Positions 43,626-55,032 of a stretch of 64,000 nt of DNA are shown in pieces (position 1 is the first letter of the stretch; every line of letters starts with the position of its first letter). The stretch spans positions 61,350,580 through 61,414,579 of the forward strand of contig CM058230.1 of assembly GCA_030180135.1 (NCBI GenBank), written 5' to 3'. The stretch comes from Orychophragmus violaceus. Taxonomy: Eukaryota > Streptophyta > Magnoliopsida > Brassicales > Brassicaceae. The translations under genes were made by a program, and so were the position numbers. Below the pieces are notes generated by a model. The model made no database searches. It worked only from the letters and a program-made list of their open reading frames with translations, and was not told the origin of the DNA.

Positions 43626-43771
43626 CACTCTCCCTCTTGAATAGGTTTCGACCTCGAAACTGAATAATCTGCACCAAGAGAAAGCAAGTTAGCTTTTATT
43701 CTCCTTTGGGAGTTTAGGGTCTTACCTTGATGTGTATGTGGTCTGGTGATGAGTGTAGTGTCTGGTGGTTC

Positions 43772-44041
43772 TCATTTGAGAAGATTGGATAGTATTACTC
43801 CTCTTCTTTCGGCTGGTATGGCGTCTCCTTTTCTTATGTTGCTCCTGTTCTCGTTAAGATCTAAAATATGCTCCACACTTTGGCAAAGAAACAAGTGCAT
43901 TATGGGCTCTTTATTACAGAATAAACAACTTGAATCCTTCTCCTTACTGTCAATTTTCTGTGCTAGTGATATCTCATCTTCTTGCACGCTTAACAAGTTA
44001 TTTAACACAGCTGTTAAATCATTGGAAATGAAATGTTTCAA
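43772..44041 (-). pseudogene. TR-GAG2 C-terminal ORF remnant
   Basis: 89-codon frame resembling part of the TR-GAG1 second ORF: SVQEDEISL, KEPIMHLFLCQSVEHILDL and an ERRGV segment. Confidence 0.65.
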
Positions 44042-44548
44042 AGAAAGACTTAGCTTGTTAATAGATGTTGTGTCCTTGCTTTGGTCTGGAGGAGAAGATG
44101 CTCTTCTTTTCTCTACTGCCTAAATCAGTCTGATCACTTAGTGTAAGGGCTGATTCTGAGCTTCTCTTCTCAAATTCTTCTCCCTTGTGCTTTATATTTG
44201 TAGAGATGCTCATTGGTAAAAACAAGTGCATTATATCTGTTCTTGGAGTACTTAAAACAGATAGTATGATACGTGTACTTACATGGTCAGTTTCAGTGGG
44301 TTATATGTCGGTTTGGACATGGTCATCTTCTTCTTTTATGATCAACAAATCATGTTGCTCTGGTCTTTGATCTTCCCTACTGAGTTTGACATGCTCATGC
44401 TCTTTCCTGCTCAGTTCTTCTTCCTCTGTATCAAATCCTTTTGGAAAAGACAAATGCATGACACTAGAATTGGGAAATAATAAATCAGAATGATCTAAAC
44501 TATCACTTGTTTTGGTTAATGCAGTTTTCTCTCCTAGTGATGTTTTTT

Positions 44549-45522
44549 TCAACAATTGCTTAGATGGACAGGTTGCAACAAAATGTCCTCTCCTATGGCA
44601 CCTATAACAAGGTTAGAACACTTACCTTGTGTTGGCATGTTTAACAGCTTGAGTGAGGCATCAAAGCTGGGTCCGATTGCATTGGTTGAAGCTTTATGTC
44701 TCTGCTTCTGCTCTGGTTTCTTTAGTTGCATCATCCTCATGATCCTCTGCTATTGCTGATCCTGCTTTGCTTGAAGAGTCTTCCTAGCTTCTGCTTGGTA
44801 GGTGTAAGTGTTTGAGAACATACCCTTGGGCTTTGGATAGCAAACATACTTGTGCTTAGGAGCATCCTGCATTTTGGATGTAGGCTTCTCTCTCTTGGAT
44901 GTAGTCTAAAGCTTCTATACAAATTCCTTATGCATTCTAGTCTTAAGATTTCTCAAATCTAGTACTGGCTTCTTATAGATGGTTGGTGTGCTCTCCTTTA
45001 GCCACCATTCATACGCCTTTTCTGTGAATGCTGAGGTAGCTTGTACTAGCCTCCTTTCTTCTGGAATCTTGTTATCTTGTAACCATCCCTCCATGTCAGT
45101 TTCCCATTGCAAGTATACTTCATGTTTACTGCATTTTCCTGAAAACACTAAGGGACCTCTCTTATGTTGGTTGGCTGTCTTTTACTGGTTTGTGGCGTTG
45201 GAGCTTTCCTTGTTCTAGTGAGCTTATGTTGAGCTGGTATATGGTATGAAGTAACTCCATTGATTGCACTCTTGCGCCTAGGTAGGTGGTACTCTCCACA
45301 CATGTCTGCTTTTAAGTCGTCACTTTCCTCACTAAGTTCCTTCCTAAGCTAACTCCAAGATGAGAGTTCAAGATCACAAACTTCACCATCTAAATCATCT
45401 CCATAATCAGAGGCTTCATCTCCTGGCCATGGTGATGTTTCATAATCTGTCTCCTCACCTGAGAAGATTAAGCTCTTTTCTTCCTCACTCCAATTGTCCT
45501 CATATGGTTCTTCTTCTTCCAT
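44549..45522 (-). pseudogene. TR-GAG2 gag remnant
   Basis: Acidic start MEEEEPYEDNWSEEEKS near 45522 (frame 45349-45522), Gag core EVYLQWETDMEGWLQ...AYEWWLKES...NLKTRMHKEFV (44915-45148), and a zinc knuckle CYRCHRRGHFVATC readable near 44605-44563 in another frame. Frameshifts and stops separate the pieces. Confidence 0.7.
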
Positions 45523-46406
45523 GTTATTATGTGCCTGAAAAGTAAGACTTATAGTATGAATGTGTTCTGAAATAAGTCTTAGGATGAATATAGCTAAAAG
45601 TTCAAATGGTATATGCACTTTGGGAAACTTAGGAAACAATTTAGAAAACCGATTCAAGCCTTTTCGTAAAGCAAAGAAATGCTGGGATGAATGCACGGTT
45701 CAAATTTTGTATGAATGGTCTGATGTTTTCCTGAATTGCCAATAAACCTGTGGTATGCTATTTTGAATCACAAACCAATTAAATTTTTGAAATTTCAAAA
45801 GAATAAATCCACACAATTTTGGTAAAAATTTGGTTGTCTTTTTTGGGAAGGAAATCACAATGTTTTGAAAGTAAAAAAGGAAACACAATTTTCTGACCAA
45901 TTTTGGAGGATCATATGCAATATATTTCGAAAAATCTTGGCAAATAAAAGGAAACAAACACTTTTTTATGGTTTTAGTCTAAGAAAATTAAATCAAATGC
46001 AGAAAACTTCTTCTTCTTTTATCTTTTCTGTTTTTTTTTTATAAAAACTATGTGATTAAACTCGACAGAATCAAGAACTAATGCTATTTTATATGGTTTT
46101 TGGTGTAAGAAAACGAGCTGTGGATGCAAAACAAAAAGAACTAAGTGTATGATGCAAAACAGAATTGATTTTAATGACTTTTTGATTTATATGCAATGAT
46201 AAACTAAGACATAAGTTAATGCAACAAGACAACTTGTTTTTGGGTTTTCTTTTTATGCAAACAAATGAACCAAACACAAAAATAAATAAGTGATTTAATC
46301 TAAACAGAACAGAGAGGCAATCACATAAATAGTATGATGCAACAAATGAAATCTATGAATGTAAAAGAGTAGAGATAGATAGATAACACCTGTTAGGAGC
46401 CTTTCG
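45523..46406 (-). other. TR-GAG2 leader
   Basis: AT-rich non-coding sequence with T-runs (about 46030); matches the TR-GAG1 leader (34922-35341) in layout. Nothing else seen. Confidence 0.5.
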
Positions 46407-46420
46407 CCTCTGATACCAGA

Positions 46421-46846
46421 TGATGCAGCCCTGGAATCACTCCAATGCTAAGATCCTTTGATGATCAGATGATTCCTAAGCCAAGCTTGCGGAAGATGGA
46501 TTGAAGGTAGATGTGGTGGTGGAACTTGTGATTGACCCTTTTCAACCATTTTAAAGTTAATAGAATTATTCTGTTTTTCTTCCAAAGTTTGTGTTCTTTG
46601 TGAAGTCTTCCTCCTCTGAATATTCTGAGTAATTCACCTTGTTCTTAGGAGTTTCAGATCAATCTATTTAAGTGATTCAGATATCTTGTTCTTAGGTTGA
46701 GAGAATCAATCAAACCCACTGGTTGAGAGAGTCAATCACAAGTTCCACCACCACATCTACCTTCAATCCATCTTCCTCAAGCTTGGCCTAGAAATCATCT
46801 GATCATCAGGTGATCTTGGCATTGGAGTAATTCCAGGGCTGCATCA
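46421..46846. repeat. Foldback formed by inverted LTR ends
   Basis: Starts TGATGCAGCCCTGG and ends CCAGGGCTGCATCA. Arms of about 125 bp (46421-46545 and 46722-46846) are inverted repeats with roughly 10 percent mismatch; the spacer is about 175 bp. The left arm adjoins the TR-GAG2 PBS, so it is the end of that LTR, and the right arm is an inverted copy of it. Confidence 0.8.
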
Positions 46847-47883
46847 CCCACAAATCAGCATGGATATATTCTAGGCATTTCTTACTGGTGTGTTGTCATG
46901 TAGAGAAGCTGGATCGATGAGTCTTTCCAAATATGCATCTTTCACAGAACTTCAATGTTGATACATTGCTCTTGTCCAAATATCCTTTCTTTACCAGTGC
47001 ATCAATACCTTTTTGACTAACATGTCCAAATCCAACAAGTGAAAACAATATATTTTCCTCCTTTTCCTTTTGACTTCTGCTTGGAGCTTGAGTCTTTCTG
47101 GCCTTTCTTACAACTATTATTAGCGTTTGAGAATAGCACTTCTCCTTGTGATTTGATGTTCTTACCATTTGCATTCATGTCAAGTTGTTTATAGTGAATG
47201 GTGTTTATGAATTGATCAAGAGTCACAGTAATCTTGTCATACCTCAGAGTGTCACGCAGCTGATCAAATTTTTTTGGCAATGACATGAGAAGGAGTTAGC
47301 CTGATCCTCATCGAAGGCTTCAACCATTACATTTCCTAGATTCGTAATGATCCTTAGAAACTCATCAATATTGCTTCCAATTAACATGGATTCATTAATC
47401 TTAAATCCATACAGACGTTGTTTTATATACATTATATTCGGTAGTGACTTAGACATGTACCTAGCATCCAAGATTCTCAACATTCAACTGCAGTTTTCTC
47501 CTTAAGAATATTCCTCAAGATATGATCTGTAACACTCATAACAATCGTACTTCGTACCTTCCACTTTTTCTCAGCCATAGATTGATCGATTTCCTTAGAT
47601 GCATCTGGAACCTCAGTCTCCACCTCTCCTCCTCCCTTCGGATCCTCTAGATTCACGGCAGGAGTTCCTCTCTTGTTGTATTGTTCTTCCTGACTTCTCA
47701 ACGCCTCTGTCAGTCCAAGAAGATTGAGATTAGCCAACAATCTTTCCTTCCACATATTGTAATCAATCTCCCCGTTGAACTTCTCAATTCGATCTTAGTC
47801 GATGTCATCTTGAACACGATCCCTGAATCTATCGAATTGTCAGATAGAGATAAGACAAGTCGGTAACCTGACTCTGATACCAC
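46847..47883 (-). pseudogene. Copia gag and integrase-start relic of a third lineage
   Basis: Minus-strand frames: gag start region YNMWKERLLANLNLLGLTEAL (47477-47755); YMSKSLPNIMYIKQRLYGFK with NIDEFLRIITNL and FDEDQA (47244-47483); LPKKFDQLRDTLRYDKITVTLD (47017-47286); integrase zinc region FGHVSQKGIDALVKKGYLDK with LKFCERCIFGKTHR (46896-47174). A PBS complement, CTCTGATACCA, lies at 47872-47882. Not related to the M/P family. Everything downstream of the integrase start is lost at 46847. Confidence 0.78.
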
Positions 47884-48035
47884 TTCTTGAGAAACCTTAG
47901 TATCTCAACTCGCGATTCAAAACAGATTGAGCTACGATTTGCAGAAAGAAAAAAAAACAGATTGAAATCATTGATCGCTTAACGAAGAACATAAACAGAG
48001 AAGGTGCAGAAAAGTAAAGAACATAGTGAGGATTT
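47884..48035 (-). repeat. LTR remnant of the third Copia
   Basis: Follows the PBS. Begins TTCTTGAGAAACC, without a TG end, and is cut by P5 at 48036. Confidence 0.4.
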
Positions 48036-48740
48036 TGTTGGGATTGTGTCCTGAAATCGCATTTTACTTACTCTAAAGATAGTTGTATTGTCGAGATCGT
48101 ACTATTCATATGATACTGGGTAGTCGTAATGTTTTTCTAGAAACCGCTTATGACAAATGAGTTGTAACTCATTTCTAGTATCGTGTGAACCTACAGGGTC
48201 ACACACCTAAGCAAGTTAGATACACTTTGTATGGGATTGGTCATTGGCATATGGTCCGATCAATGTGTATTGGATACACATTGAATTCGTGTTTTAAGAG
48301 GTGTGTCGATCGATGCCATTGGTGCGTCGATCGATACAAGAGGTGTGTCGATCGACACCATTAGGTGCATCGATCGACACAAGGTCGATACCGAAACTGA
48401 AGTTACGGTTTGTGATCCGTGGACCTATATATAAGGGCCTGGATTCACGACCTAAAGAGAGAGCCGTCGCAGACAGTTTTTCTTGACAGAAAAACAAGAC
48501 TCTTCCTCAAGAAACGCGTAAGAATCCCAGGAGATCCGATTCCCGGCACTAGCATCCCGGCGGATTCCAGCTTGTGTGCGTGTGGACTGCAGTAGAGGCA
48601 CAACATCTGAGGCGCTCTAGAGATCTCGTTTATCTGATCATATTCCGCTGCCAGAACAAGGTAAACACGAGATCCATGATTCAATAATATAAACCCTTAG
48701 ATCCTAGGCTCGGAATTCAGATTTAGGGTTGCCTAATCGG
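48036..48740 (+). repeat. P5 5' LTR (end approximate)
   Basis: Close to the M3 LTR in the reverse orientation. Four CGATCG-core palindromes in a row, centres 48309.5, 48330.5, 48351.5 and 48373.5. A TATA-like CTATATATAAG lies at about 48425. The LTR-leader junction is deleted. Confidence 0.72.
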
Positions 48741-50188
48741 AATCTAATGAATTGAATTCGCTCATAATAGTTTTATGAACAAAAGCATGTTAGATCGATT
48801 GAAACTGAAAACAATTCTGTGTTTTCGTATGGTGTCGATCGACACAAAAGCTGTGTCGGTCGACACAGAATAGTGAATTCGTCAGAATCGGCGGCTAGGG
48901 TTTTTCGCGAAGAAATCCTAAAAGCCTACTGTGTCGATCGACACAGGTTGAGTGTCGGTCGACACAGACCTTGCTATTGGTTAATCGGTTCAATTGGATT
49001 GGACCGGTTATCATGCTTGGTTAAGTCCGGTCAGATCGTTTTAAATTGGATGAATTGGTTCAATTGGATTGAACTGATTATTTCAATTAATATAAACCGA
49101 TTTGATTGATTAAGATCAGTTTGATCTGATAAGTCTGTTCAATTGGATTGGACCGGTTATCAAAACAGTCTCCGGTTTAGGTCTATGTCGACCGTCACAC
49201 ATAGGTTGTGTCGATCGATATGACCGGTTCAATGAACCGGGTTAATTGGATTACCCAGTTATTGAAGTCTGGTTTTGGTTTGGTAGTGTCAATCGGAAGG
49301 CATGGTCTGCGTCGATCGACACAGTGCTCACAATTCTGGTTTTTGAACCTTGAATTTGCAAAACCAAACTCGACTTAAACCTAGTTGATAAAGAACAATT
49401 AAAACACTTTTTGGATACATATTGGATATGTATCAATATTAAATGTTCTAAATCCATTTTGATACATATTCGATGTGTATTAGATCAAAGCTTAGCTTCA
49501 ATATGGTCAACTGTCAAGACTCATTTCGTTGTGTGATGGTCTAGCCAAGAGCTTGGTGTCCACAATTACGTGAGTAAGGCAGGTAATTATGTTGATGGAC
49601 TTGCAGTGCTTGACATCGAAAATTACATGACCTAAGAGATTGATTTGCTAACCTTTTAGAGTTTCGTTTCCTCAACTAAATATCAAGTGACCTTGATGTC
49701 TTGCCCAATCTTGTCTACTGTCAAGACTCGTTTCGTTGTTGGATAGTCTTGGAGTCCTTGGTATCCACAATTACATGAGTAAGGCAGGTGATCATTGATA
49801 GACTTGCAGTGCGACTGTCAATGATCACAAGACTGAAGAGATTGGTTTACTTGACTGGGCTATCAGAAGTTCTGGGCCCAGAGACGTCAGAATAGATGAG
49901 ACATGGATTGTCTTATCTGCGACCAAGAGCTGTACTGGGTACAATTAGCAATGATTTGCTTACCTAGATAACTAAATTTTGGGTGATGGCGAGTCGTCCA
50001 CTCAGATTTTGGTGAAGTATGGATCTTGGATCATTATATTCATAGAGGAAACATTGTTTGAATATAATGCGAGTTTTCTTATTAGATAAGATTTCTCATT
50101 TCATGGAATACATAACTAAATCTTTGTTTTCTTGGATTTCAGCTTATGTCTAAAACTACTTTCTCATTGCGATCCGTCCTTGAGAAGG
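48741..50188 (+). other. P5 leader and first gag codons
   Basis: Paired palindromes at 48836/48857, 48935/48956, 49189/49212 and 49290/49313; GGTTCAAT-type palindromes between 48985 and 49160; duplicated leader block (about 49500-49640 and 49720-49870). The gag start is present for about 45 bp only. Confidence 0.65.
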
Positions 50189-51365
50189 TGATATACCATG
50201 GATTTTATGGCTTTTAACCTTGGTATATGTGTTATTTATCGAGTTTTTTACTATGTTTTAGAGTCTTTTCAGGTATTTATTAGGTACAAGCACATTTGGA
50301 GCATATTTGGTGATTATGGCACTTTCTGGAGCTAATTAGAGTATTTGGCCGAGAGATAGACCTCACTGATTGATATTCCAGTGAAGCAACGATCGACACA
50401 CTTGTGGCAACGATCGTTGCATATGCGAGATGGGCCAAACGGCGGTTTAATGAAGAATGATGAAATTGCAATTCTGCCCAGAAGTTCCTGATATTTACAA
50501 AGAAGCCCCAAAACGTGTTTTAGGATTATAATTAGGTTTTACAGCCACTTGTTAGGCTAAGCCTTTCTTACGTTAAGTTTTACTCTGAGAGAGTTGAGGG
50601 GCTGATCCTGATCTCGAAAGAGACTTGATTTTGAACCCCAGTTCTTATTTGATTTTATGATATTTGGTTTTCTACTTATGATATCTTCTGTCTCGATGAA
50701 TATGTCTGAGTAGATTACCTGTTAGGTTGAAGGATTCTCATTAAGGATTTCAGAGAATTATAGTTCAATTGATCTGTAGAGATTCATATCTGCTAGTTCT
50801 TTATCTAAGTTGTTCTTAATGCTTAATCTGAAGTAGCTAATCAGAGTTATGATGTTAGGTTGATTAATTCAGCGGAAGTTGATTAATTTAACTAGAAAGA
50901 ACTTAGATAAGCAATTAAACTATTCGCAAACGGAAGTTTGGTTCAGGTTAATTGTGAACATATCAAACTTGGAATTAATGCTAGTTTAATCTGTTAGTTC
51001 TCGCAAACGGAAGTTTGGTTTGCTGCACTTAGACTTAGAGAATTATCACAAAGGAATTTGGTTAATTCTATATCCGTGTTTTGAGTTCCAGAATGGTAAT
51101 TGATTAGATCCTGATTGATTAATTGCTTGCGTTCCTGATTTTCTGAGAACTCCTGAAACCTAACGCTTTGCCCTCTTGCTTACAAACTCACTTGATTCGT
51201 TTTTTTATTTCGCTTACTGCTTTCACATCTGCTTCGCTTAATTTAATCTGAATTACTAATAATCTATTGTGTGACTGAGAGTCCTCGTGGGATTCGATAC
51301 CTTATATACTACGATTGCATTAACTGTGCACTTGCAGTAGAATAGGGAAAACTACACACCTATCA
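50189..51365 (+). repeat. Athila-like 5' LTR
   Basis: 1177 bp, TGATATACC...CACCTATCA. Near its start is an inverted repeat ATATACCATGG / CC(A/T)TGGTATAT. It has a pair of CGATCG-core sites at 50400-50405 and 50421-50426. Confidence 0.88.
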
Positions 51366-51371
51366 AGTTTT

Positions 51372-51389
51372 TGGCGCCGTTGCCGGGGA
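51372..51389 (+). other. Athila-like primer-binding site (tRNA-Asp)
   Basis: TGGCGCCGTTGCCGGGGA, six bases after the LTR end. Confidence 0.9.
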
Positions 51390-51548
51390 CTCTTTGAGTT
51401 CACCGATAGATTTAGTACTAGGATTTAGACTAAGCATTCTTTTTAATTTTCTTGTTTACTCACGTTTTTGATTTTTGGGATTTGCAGGGATTCGCACAGC
51501 ATCGATCGTTGCTCACCTTGCAACGATCGACACTAGGCGAAGACAGCG

Positions 51549-52898
51549 ATGCTGAGATCTGAGACATTCAATAGGTTCCGCGCCATGGAACCTATGATCT
51601 TGATTCGCGGTGAAAACGGCGTTTTACGAGACCAAGAGGGTCACATATGCAACGCAAAAGGTCAGAAAATAGATGGGGAAGGAAACCCCATCTTACCAGA
51701 TTACCATGTATTGGTTGGGCAAGTAGCTGAGATGAAAAATAAGATAGATGACATCCACGACATCTTACTTAGGGAGAGACAGTTCCGAGCAGAGGCAGAA
51801 ACTGATAAGTTTGCAGAGGTACGCTACATGGCTGGAGCCGACTCTTATGGACATACCTTGGAACATCAGCAGAGACAGGGTTCTAGGCACACTCAAGGAT
51901 CAAGAGACCATAATTATACTTCCCATCTGGCATCTCCTACACAAAGGAGCAAACTAGAGATGATGTTAGAGCAATCAATTGAAAGACAACAGCAGAACAC
52001 AGCTTCTTTCAGCTCGAAGCTAGAGAACCTGTACACTAATTTGAATGAGAAATTTGAATCCTTGAGCATTCGTATGAAGCAGCTGGACACACAGATGGAT
52101 CAAGTTCCAAGTTCTACCCCAACAAAGGATTCTCAAGAAGCTCATGACATCAACATTCTCACTCAGGATAACACACAGATGGATCATGGATCATGTCTAG
52201 CAGTTAAGGCTGTGGAATTTGTGGAAGACAGAGGGGGATTTGATGTTGAATTACCTGAGCTCGAAAGCTTCGATGCACCTGACTCAACATTGATTGACAT
52301 GGATCTTTTGACTTGGATAGTCCAGATTGAAGCGGGACCAAGCCAAGAAGAGAAATTTGAATCTGAGATAGCTGGAATGGACCGAGAAGCAGATAAACCC
52401 GAGACTGTAGTTGAAACCCGAGTTGAGACGACAACATCGATCGTTGCATCACACGCACCAATCGTTGCACCCCGAAAGGAACCAATTTCGCCCATATCTC
52501 GAGAACCTGCTAAGGAAAAAGCCTACAAACCTCCGATACCATTCCCGAAAGCTCCCGTTAAATCTACAAATGTGGTTCAGTGCACATTGGTGGTTGACAA
52601 GAAGATGGTGGTTCCACAAGAGCCTATTCTAACATCTTCAAGGCCTAAAACTACTCATAAACAGAAGGCTCCGAACATCAAATCTTTGCCAAAGGTAAAA
52701 CATAAATCCTCTAAGTCTAAACCTCCTGACTCCACTGTTTTGAATGCAGGAAAGAGCGTTAAAACACCCAAGTGTCAATCCCACCCTACATTCCTCCCCA
52801 CGTTCCTAGGACGACATCATGCTGCTACTGCTTACACCCCACCATGGATGATAAGGCATTCACAGAGACACTCAAAGTCTCTGTTGAAACCACCATAA
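51549..52898 (+). CDS. Athila-like ORF A, 449 aa
   Basis: Starts MLRSETFNRFRAMEPM (ATG 51549; a second in-frame ATG is at 51585). The N-terminus has GVLRDQEGHICNAKGQKIDG; residues about 55-180 are charged and probably coiled coil; the C-terminal 150 residues are Pro/Lys/Thr-rich. No zinc knuckle or catalytic motif. It contains a CGATCG palindrome pair in coding sequence (52438-52464) giving SIVASHAPIVA. The start resembles, as far as I remember, N-termini of Athila/Gypsy polyproteins of Brassicaceae, so it may be a Gag remnant from which pol was deleted. Function unknown. Confidence 0.6.
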   Translation: MLRSETFNRFRAMEPMILIRGENGVLRDQEGHICNAKGQKIDGEGNPILPDYHVLVGQVAEMKNKIDDIHDILLRERQFRAEAETDKFAEVRYMAGADSYGHTLEHQQRQGSRHTQGSRDHNYTSHLASPTQRSKLEMMLEQSIERQQQNTASFSSKLENLYTNLNEKFESLSIRMKQLDTQMDQVPSSTPTKDSQEAHDINILTQDNTQMDHGSCLAVKAVEFVEDRGGFDVELPELESFDAPDSTLIDMDLLTWIVQIEAGPSQEEKFESEIAGMDREADKPETVVETRVETTTSIVASHAPIVAPRKEPISPISREPAKEKAYKPPIPFPKAPVKSTNVVQCTLVVDKKMVVPQEPILTSSRPKTTHKQKAPNIKSLPKVKHKSSKSKPPDSTVLNAGKSVKTPKCQSHPTFLPTFLGRHHAATAYTPPWMIRHSQRHSKSLLKPP

Positions 52899-53217
52899 GT
52901 TTGACCTCTTTTCCAAAAGTCAAGCTAATGACTTAAAACAAGCGCTGAGTGGGAGGCAACCCACTGTTAGGTTTAATTATTTTTCTTTTTCATTTTTGGT
53001 GTTTTTCTTAGGATTTCACGTTTTTATTTGTTTTTACTAAGTTTTTAGATACAGAACCAAGTCTGGAGAGGAGTGACGATCGTTGCATACATGTGCAACG
53101 GTCGTTGCTATTGGTCTTAATCGAAAATTAAGGTACATATGGATAAACCGGAATCAATCTGGTTCAACCAGCATCGATCGTTGCCCCTAAAGCAACGATC
53201 GTTGCACCCACGACCAG
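52899..53217 (+). other. Region after ORF A with GGGAGGCAACCC hairpin
   Basis: AGTGGGAGGCAACCCACT (52948-52965) forms a 6-bp stem with a 6-base loop. A GGGAGGCAACCC motif is commonly found just downstream of pol in Athila and related Gypsy elements, which suggests pol was lost upstream of here. Two palindrome pairs follow (53077/53099 and 53175/53196). Confidence 0.55.
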
Positions 53218-53758
53218 GTAAGTGACCTTAAACCCTATTTTCTCTTCTTCTTCCCCATTTCTTTTGGTCGACACACCGAGAACCTCCACCCAAAAATCAT
53301 CATTTTCTTCATCAAATATCTTGTTTCCGAGTGCTATTTACTTATTTTTACGCTCCCAATCCATTTCTCCCACTCTTCTCTCACGAAATCAAGGTAATGC
53401 ACTTCGATTTTCGGATTTTCGGATTCGATTTTTAGGGTTTTAAGAATTGGGAATTTTGGCCGAAATTGATGAATGCACGTTAAAATGGATATGATTTAGG
53501 TTGTTAGATGATATATTGTTGCCGATTGTGTGATTGATTGCATGACTTGGAACGAATTTTGTTGACTGTTGATTGCGGCCAGAATCGCCCTACAACGATC
53601 GCTGCCTTTGAGCAACGGTCGTTACTCGACGATTCTGGGGAAATGTTCGATTACACGGAATCGCCCTGCAACGATCGCTGCCTTAGTGCAACGGTCGTTG
53701 CACGACGATTCAACAGAGAGTTGCCGAGACTAATTTGTTCAAATTTTCTGTTTTGCAG
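53218..53758 (+). other. Predicted intron upstream of ORF B
   Basis: Donor CAG|GTAAGT at 53218 and acceptor TTCTGTTTTGCAG ending at 53758, directly before ATG 53759. An alternative donor, AAG|GTAATG, lies at 53394 after a CT-rich leader-like stretch. The intron contains two palindrome pairs (53596/53616 and 53672/53692). Confidence 0.5.
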
Positions 53759-55032
53759 ATGGCAACCCAGAATCAACCCCGCAAGAAATGAGCACAAGCC
53801 GCAAGCGCCTCACGACAATACATTCCGCCACCGGAATGGTTGCACAGGGATTCTTATCCTCCACAGCCGTATCATTTGGTTCACGCGACCATAAGACAAC
53901 CATGGCCAAGGCCAGAGAAACTTCTGATTGAGTCTGATCGCGTTTGGGGTGGTTCTATTAAGAGGATGCTCGGTACGGACGATTTCACAGAGAGGCCGCT
54001 ACACGAGTACTGGGACGAATACGACACGTTGTTGTATAACGGTTGGTGTGGTATGGAGATAGCGCCAACAAAATTCGCTGATTACTCAACCTGCAAGAGT
54101 CTCGGCATAGACACGCAGGTTATGGAGCTGTGCAGAGGCATTGGTCTGGGGACAATGCCGATGCAGCCTTACGATCTATACCCAGAGCTGGTGAGACAGT
54201 TGCTTGCCACATGTAGGGTTGTCTACCCGAACCCGGACAGCATAGATGCTCGAGGAGGCACATTCACTTTCATGTGTCTCGGCGCCAGGTATCGAGTACC
54301 CCTTCTCGATATTTGTAGGATTTATGGGTTTAGCATTGAGCAGCCACACACCGACATGACCCTTCCATGGGAACCAGCAGAGGCAGTGCAGTTCTGGCAG
54401 TACATTGGTGGTGGACGGTATCACTCACGGACTACGCCTGTTATTCAGGTTAGGCATCCGGTTCTCAGGTATGTCTTGCGTATCTTGGGACGCACTCTAT
54501 TTTGCAAACATGAGGCCAACAAGATGCGCAAGAACGAGTTGGAGTTCCTATTTAGAGGACTGACAGAGCAGTTCAGGAGTACGGATGTGCGGAACTCGGC
54601 TAGGAAAGTCAACCTAGGAGCCGTATTTGCCCATCACATTTGCAAGCTGCAGAAGAAGCCTTATGAAGGCGCACGCAAGGAGACAGTAGGGAGTCTTCTC
54701 ACTCCTATTTTCAGACACTGCGGGATCCCTATGAGGGATACAGAGTGCGTTACCGAGCGCGAGTTTTTGGATCTCAGTCACTTGCAGAGTGCTACGTGGC
54801 TGAAGGAGGGACGAGTGTGGGTTTATTACGACCCTGAGGATACACAGTATGGTATTGATCTTCCTGCTGCTAGGTTGACTCAGATTGATACCATTGATGC
54901 TTTGAGCTTCCGCCCTCCTGCCAGAGATCGACGCGCAGTGCCTACTATGGCTCATCCGCTGGGAGAGCCTTCTACGAGAGCTTCGTCCTCCTCTGCTCCT
55001 GCGCCAGCGCCTGCCCCAGCCGACGATGTGGG
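53759..55032 (+). pseudogene. Athila ORF-1 family protein, first part (ORF B)
   Basis: ATG 53759 gives MATQNQPRKK followed by a TGA (53789-53791); beyond it the frame is open to 55032, where M6 is inserted. The body matches my recollection of the Athila ORF-1 family (PF03078): FADYSTCKSLGIDTQVMELC, FTFMCLGARYRVPLLDICRIYGF, GGGRYHSRTTPVIQVRHPVL, RMLGTDDFTERPLHEYWDEYD. The family function is unknown. Without the TGA and M6 the frame would be continuous with 62181-62433. A downstream start cannot be excluded. Confidence 0.75.

Larger units (their letters stand above)
43626..46420 (-). mobile_element. TR-GAG2: decayed relative of TR-GAG1
   Basis: Minus-strand order as in TR-GAG1: tRNA-Met PBS (46407-46418), acidic N-terminus, Gag core, zinc knuckle, C-terminal modules, PPT. 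All frames are broken. No pol. It is older than TR-GAG1. Confidence 0.7.
48036..50188 (+). mobile_element. P5: 5' part of a Copia element, cut by the Athila-like element
   Basis: LTR start TGTTGGG at 48036; a leader like P2; reaches the gag start (ATGTCTAAAACT near 50144, then CGATCCGTCCTTGAGAAGG) and is interrupted at 50188. The PBS expected after the LTR is missing. The remainder may lie beyond the window. Confidence 0.78.
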
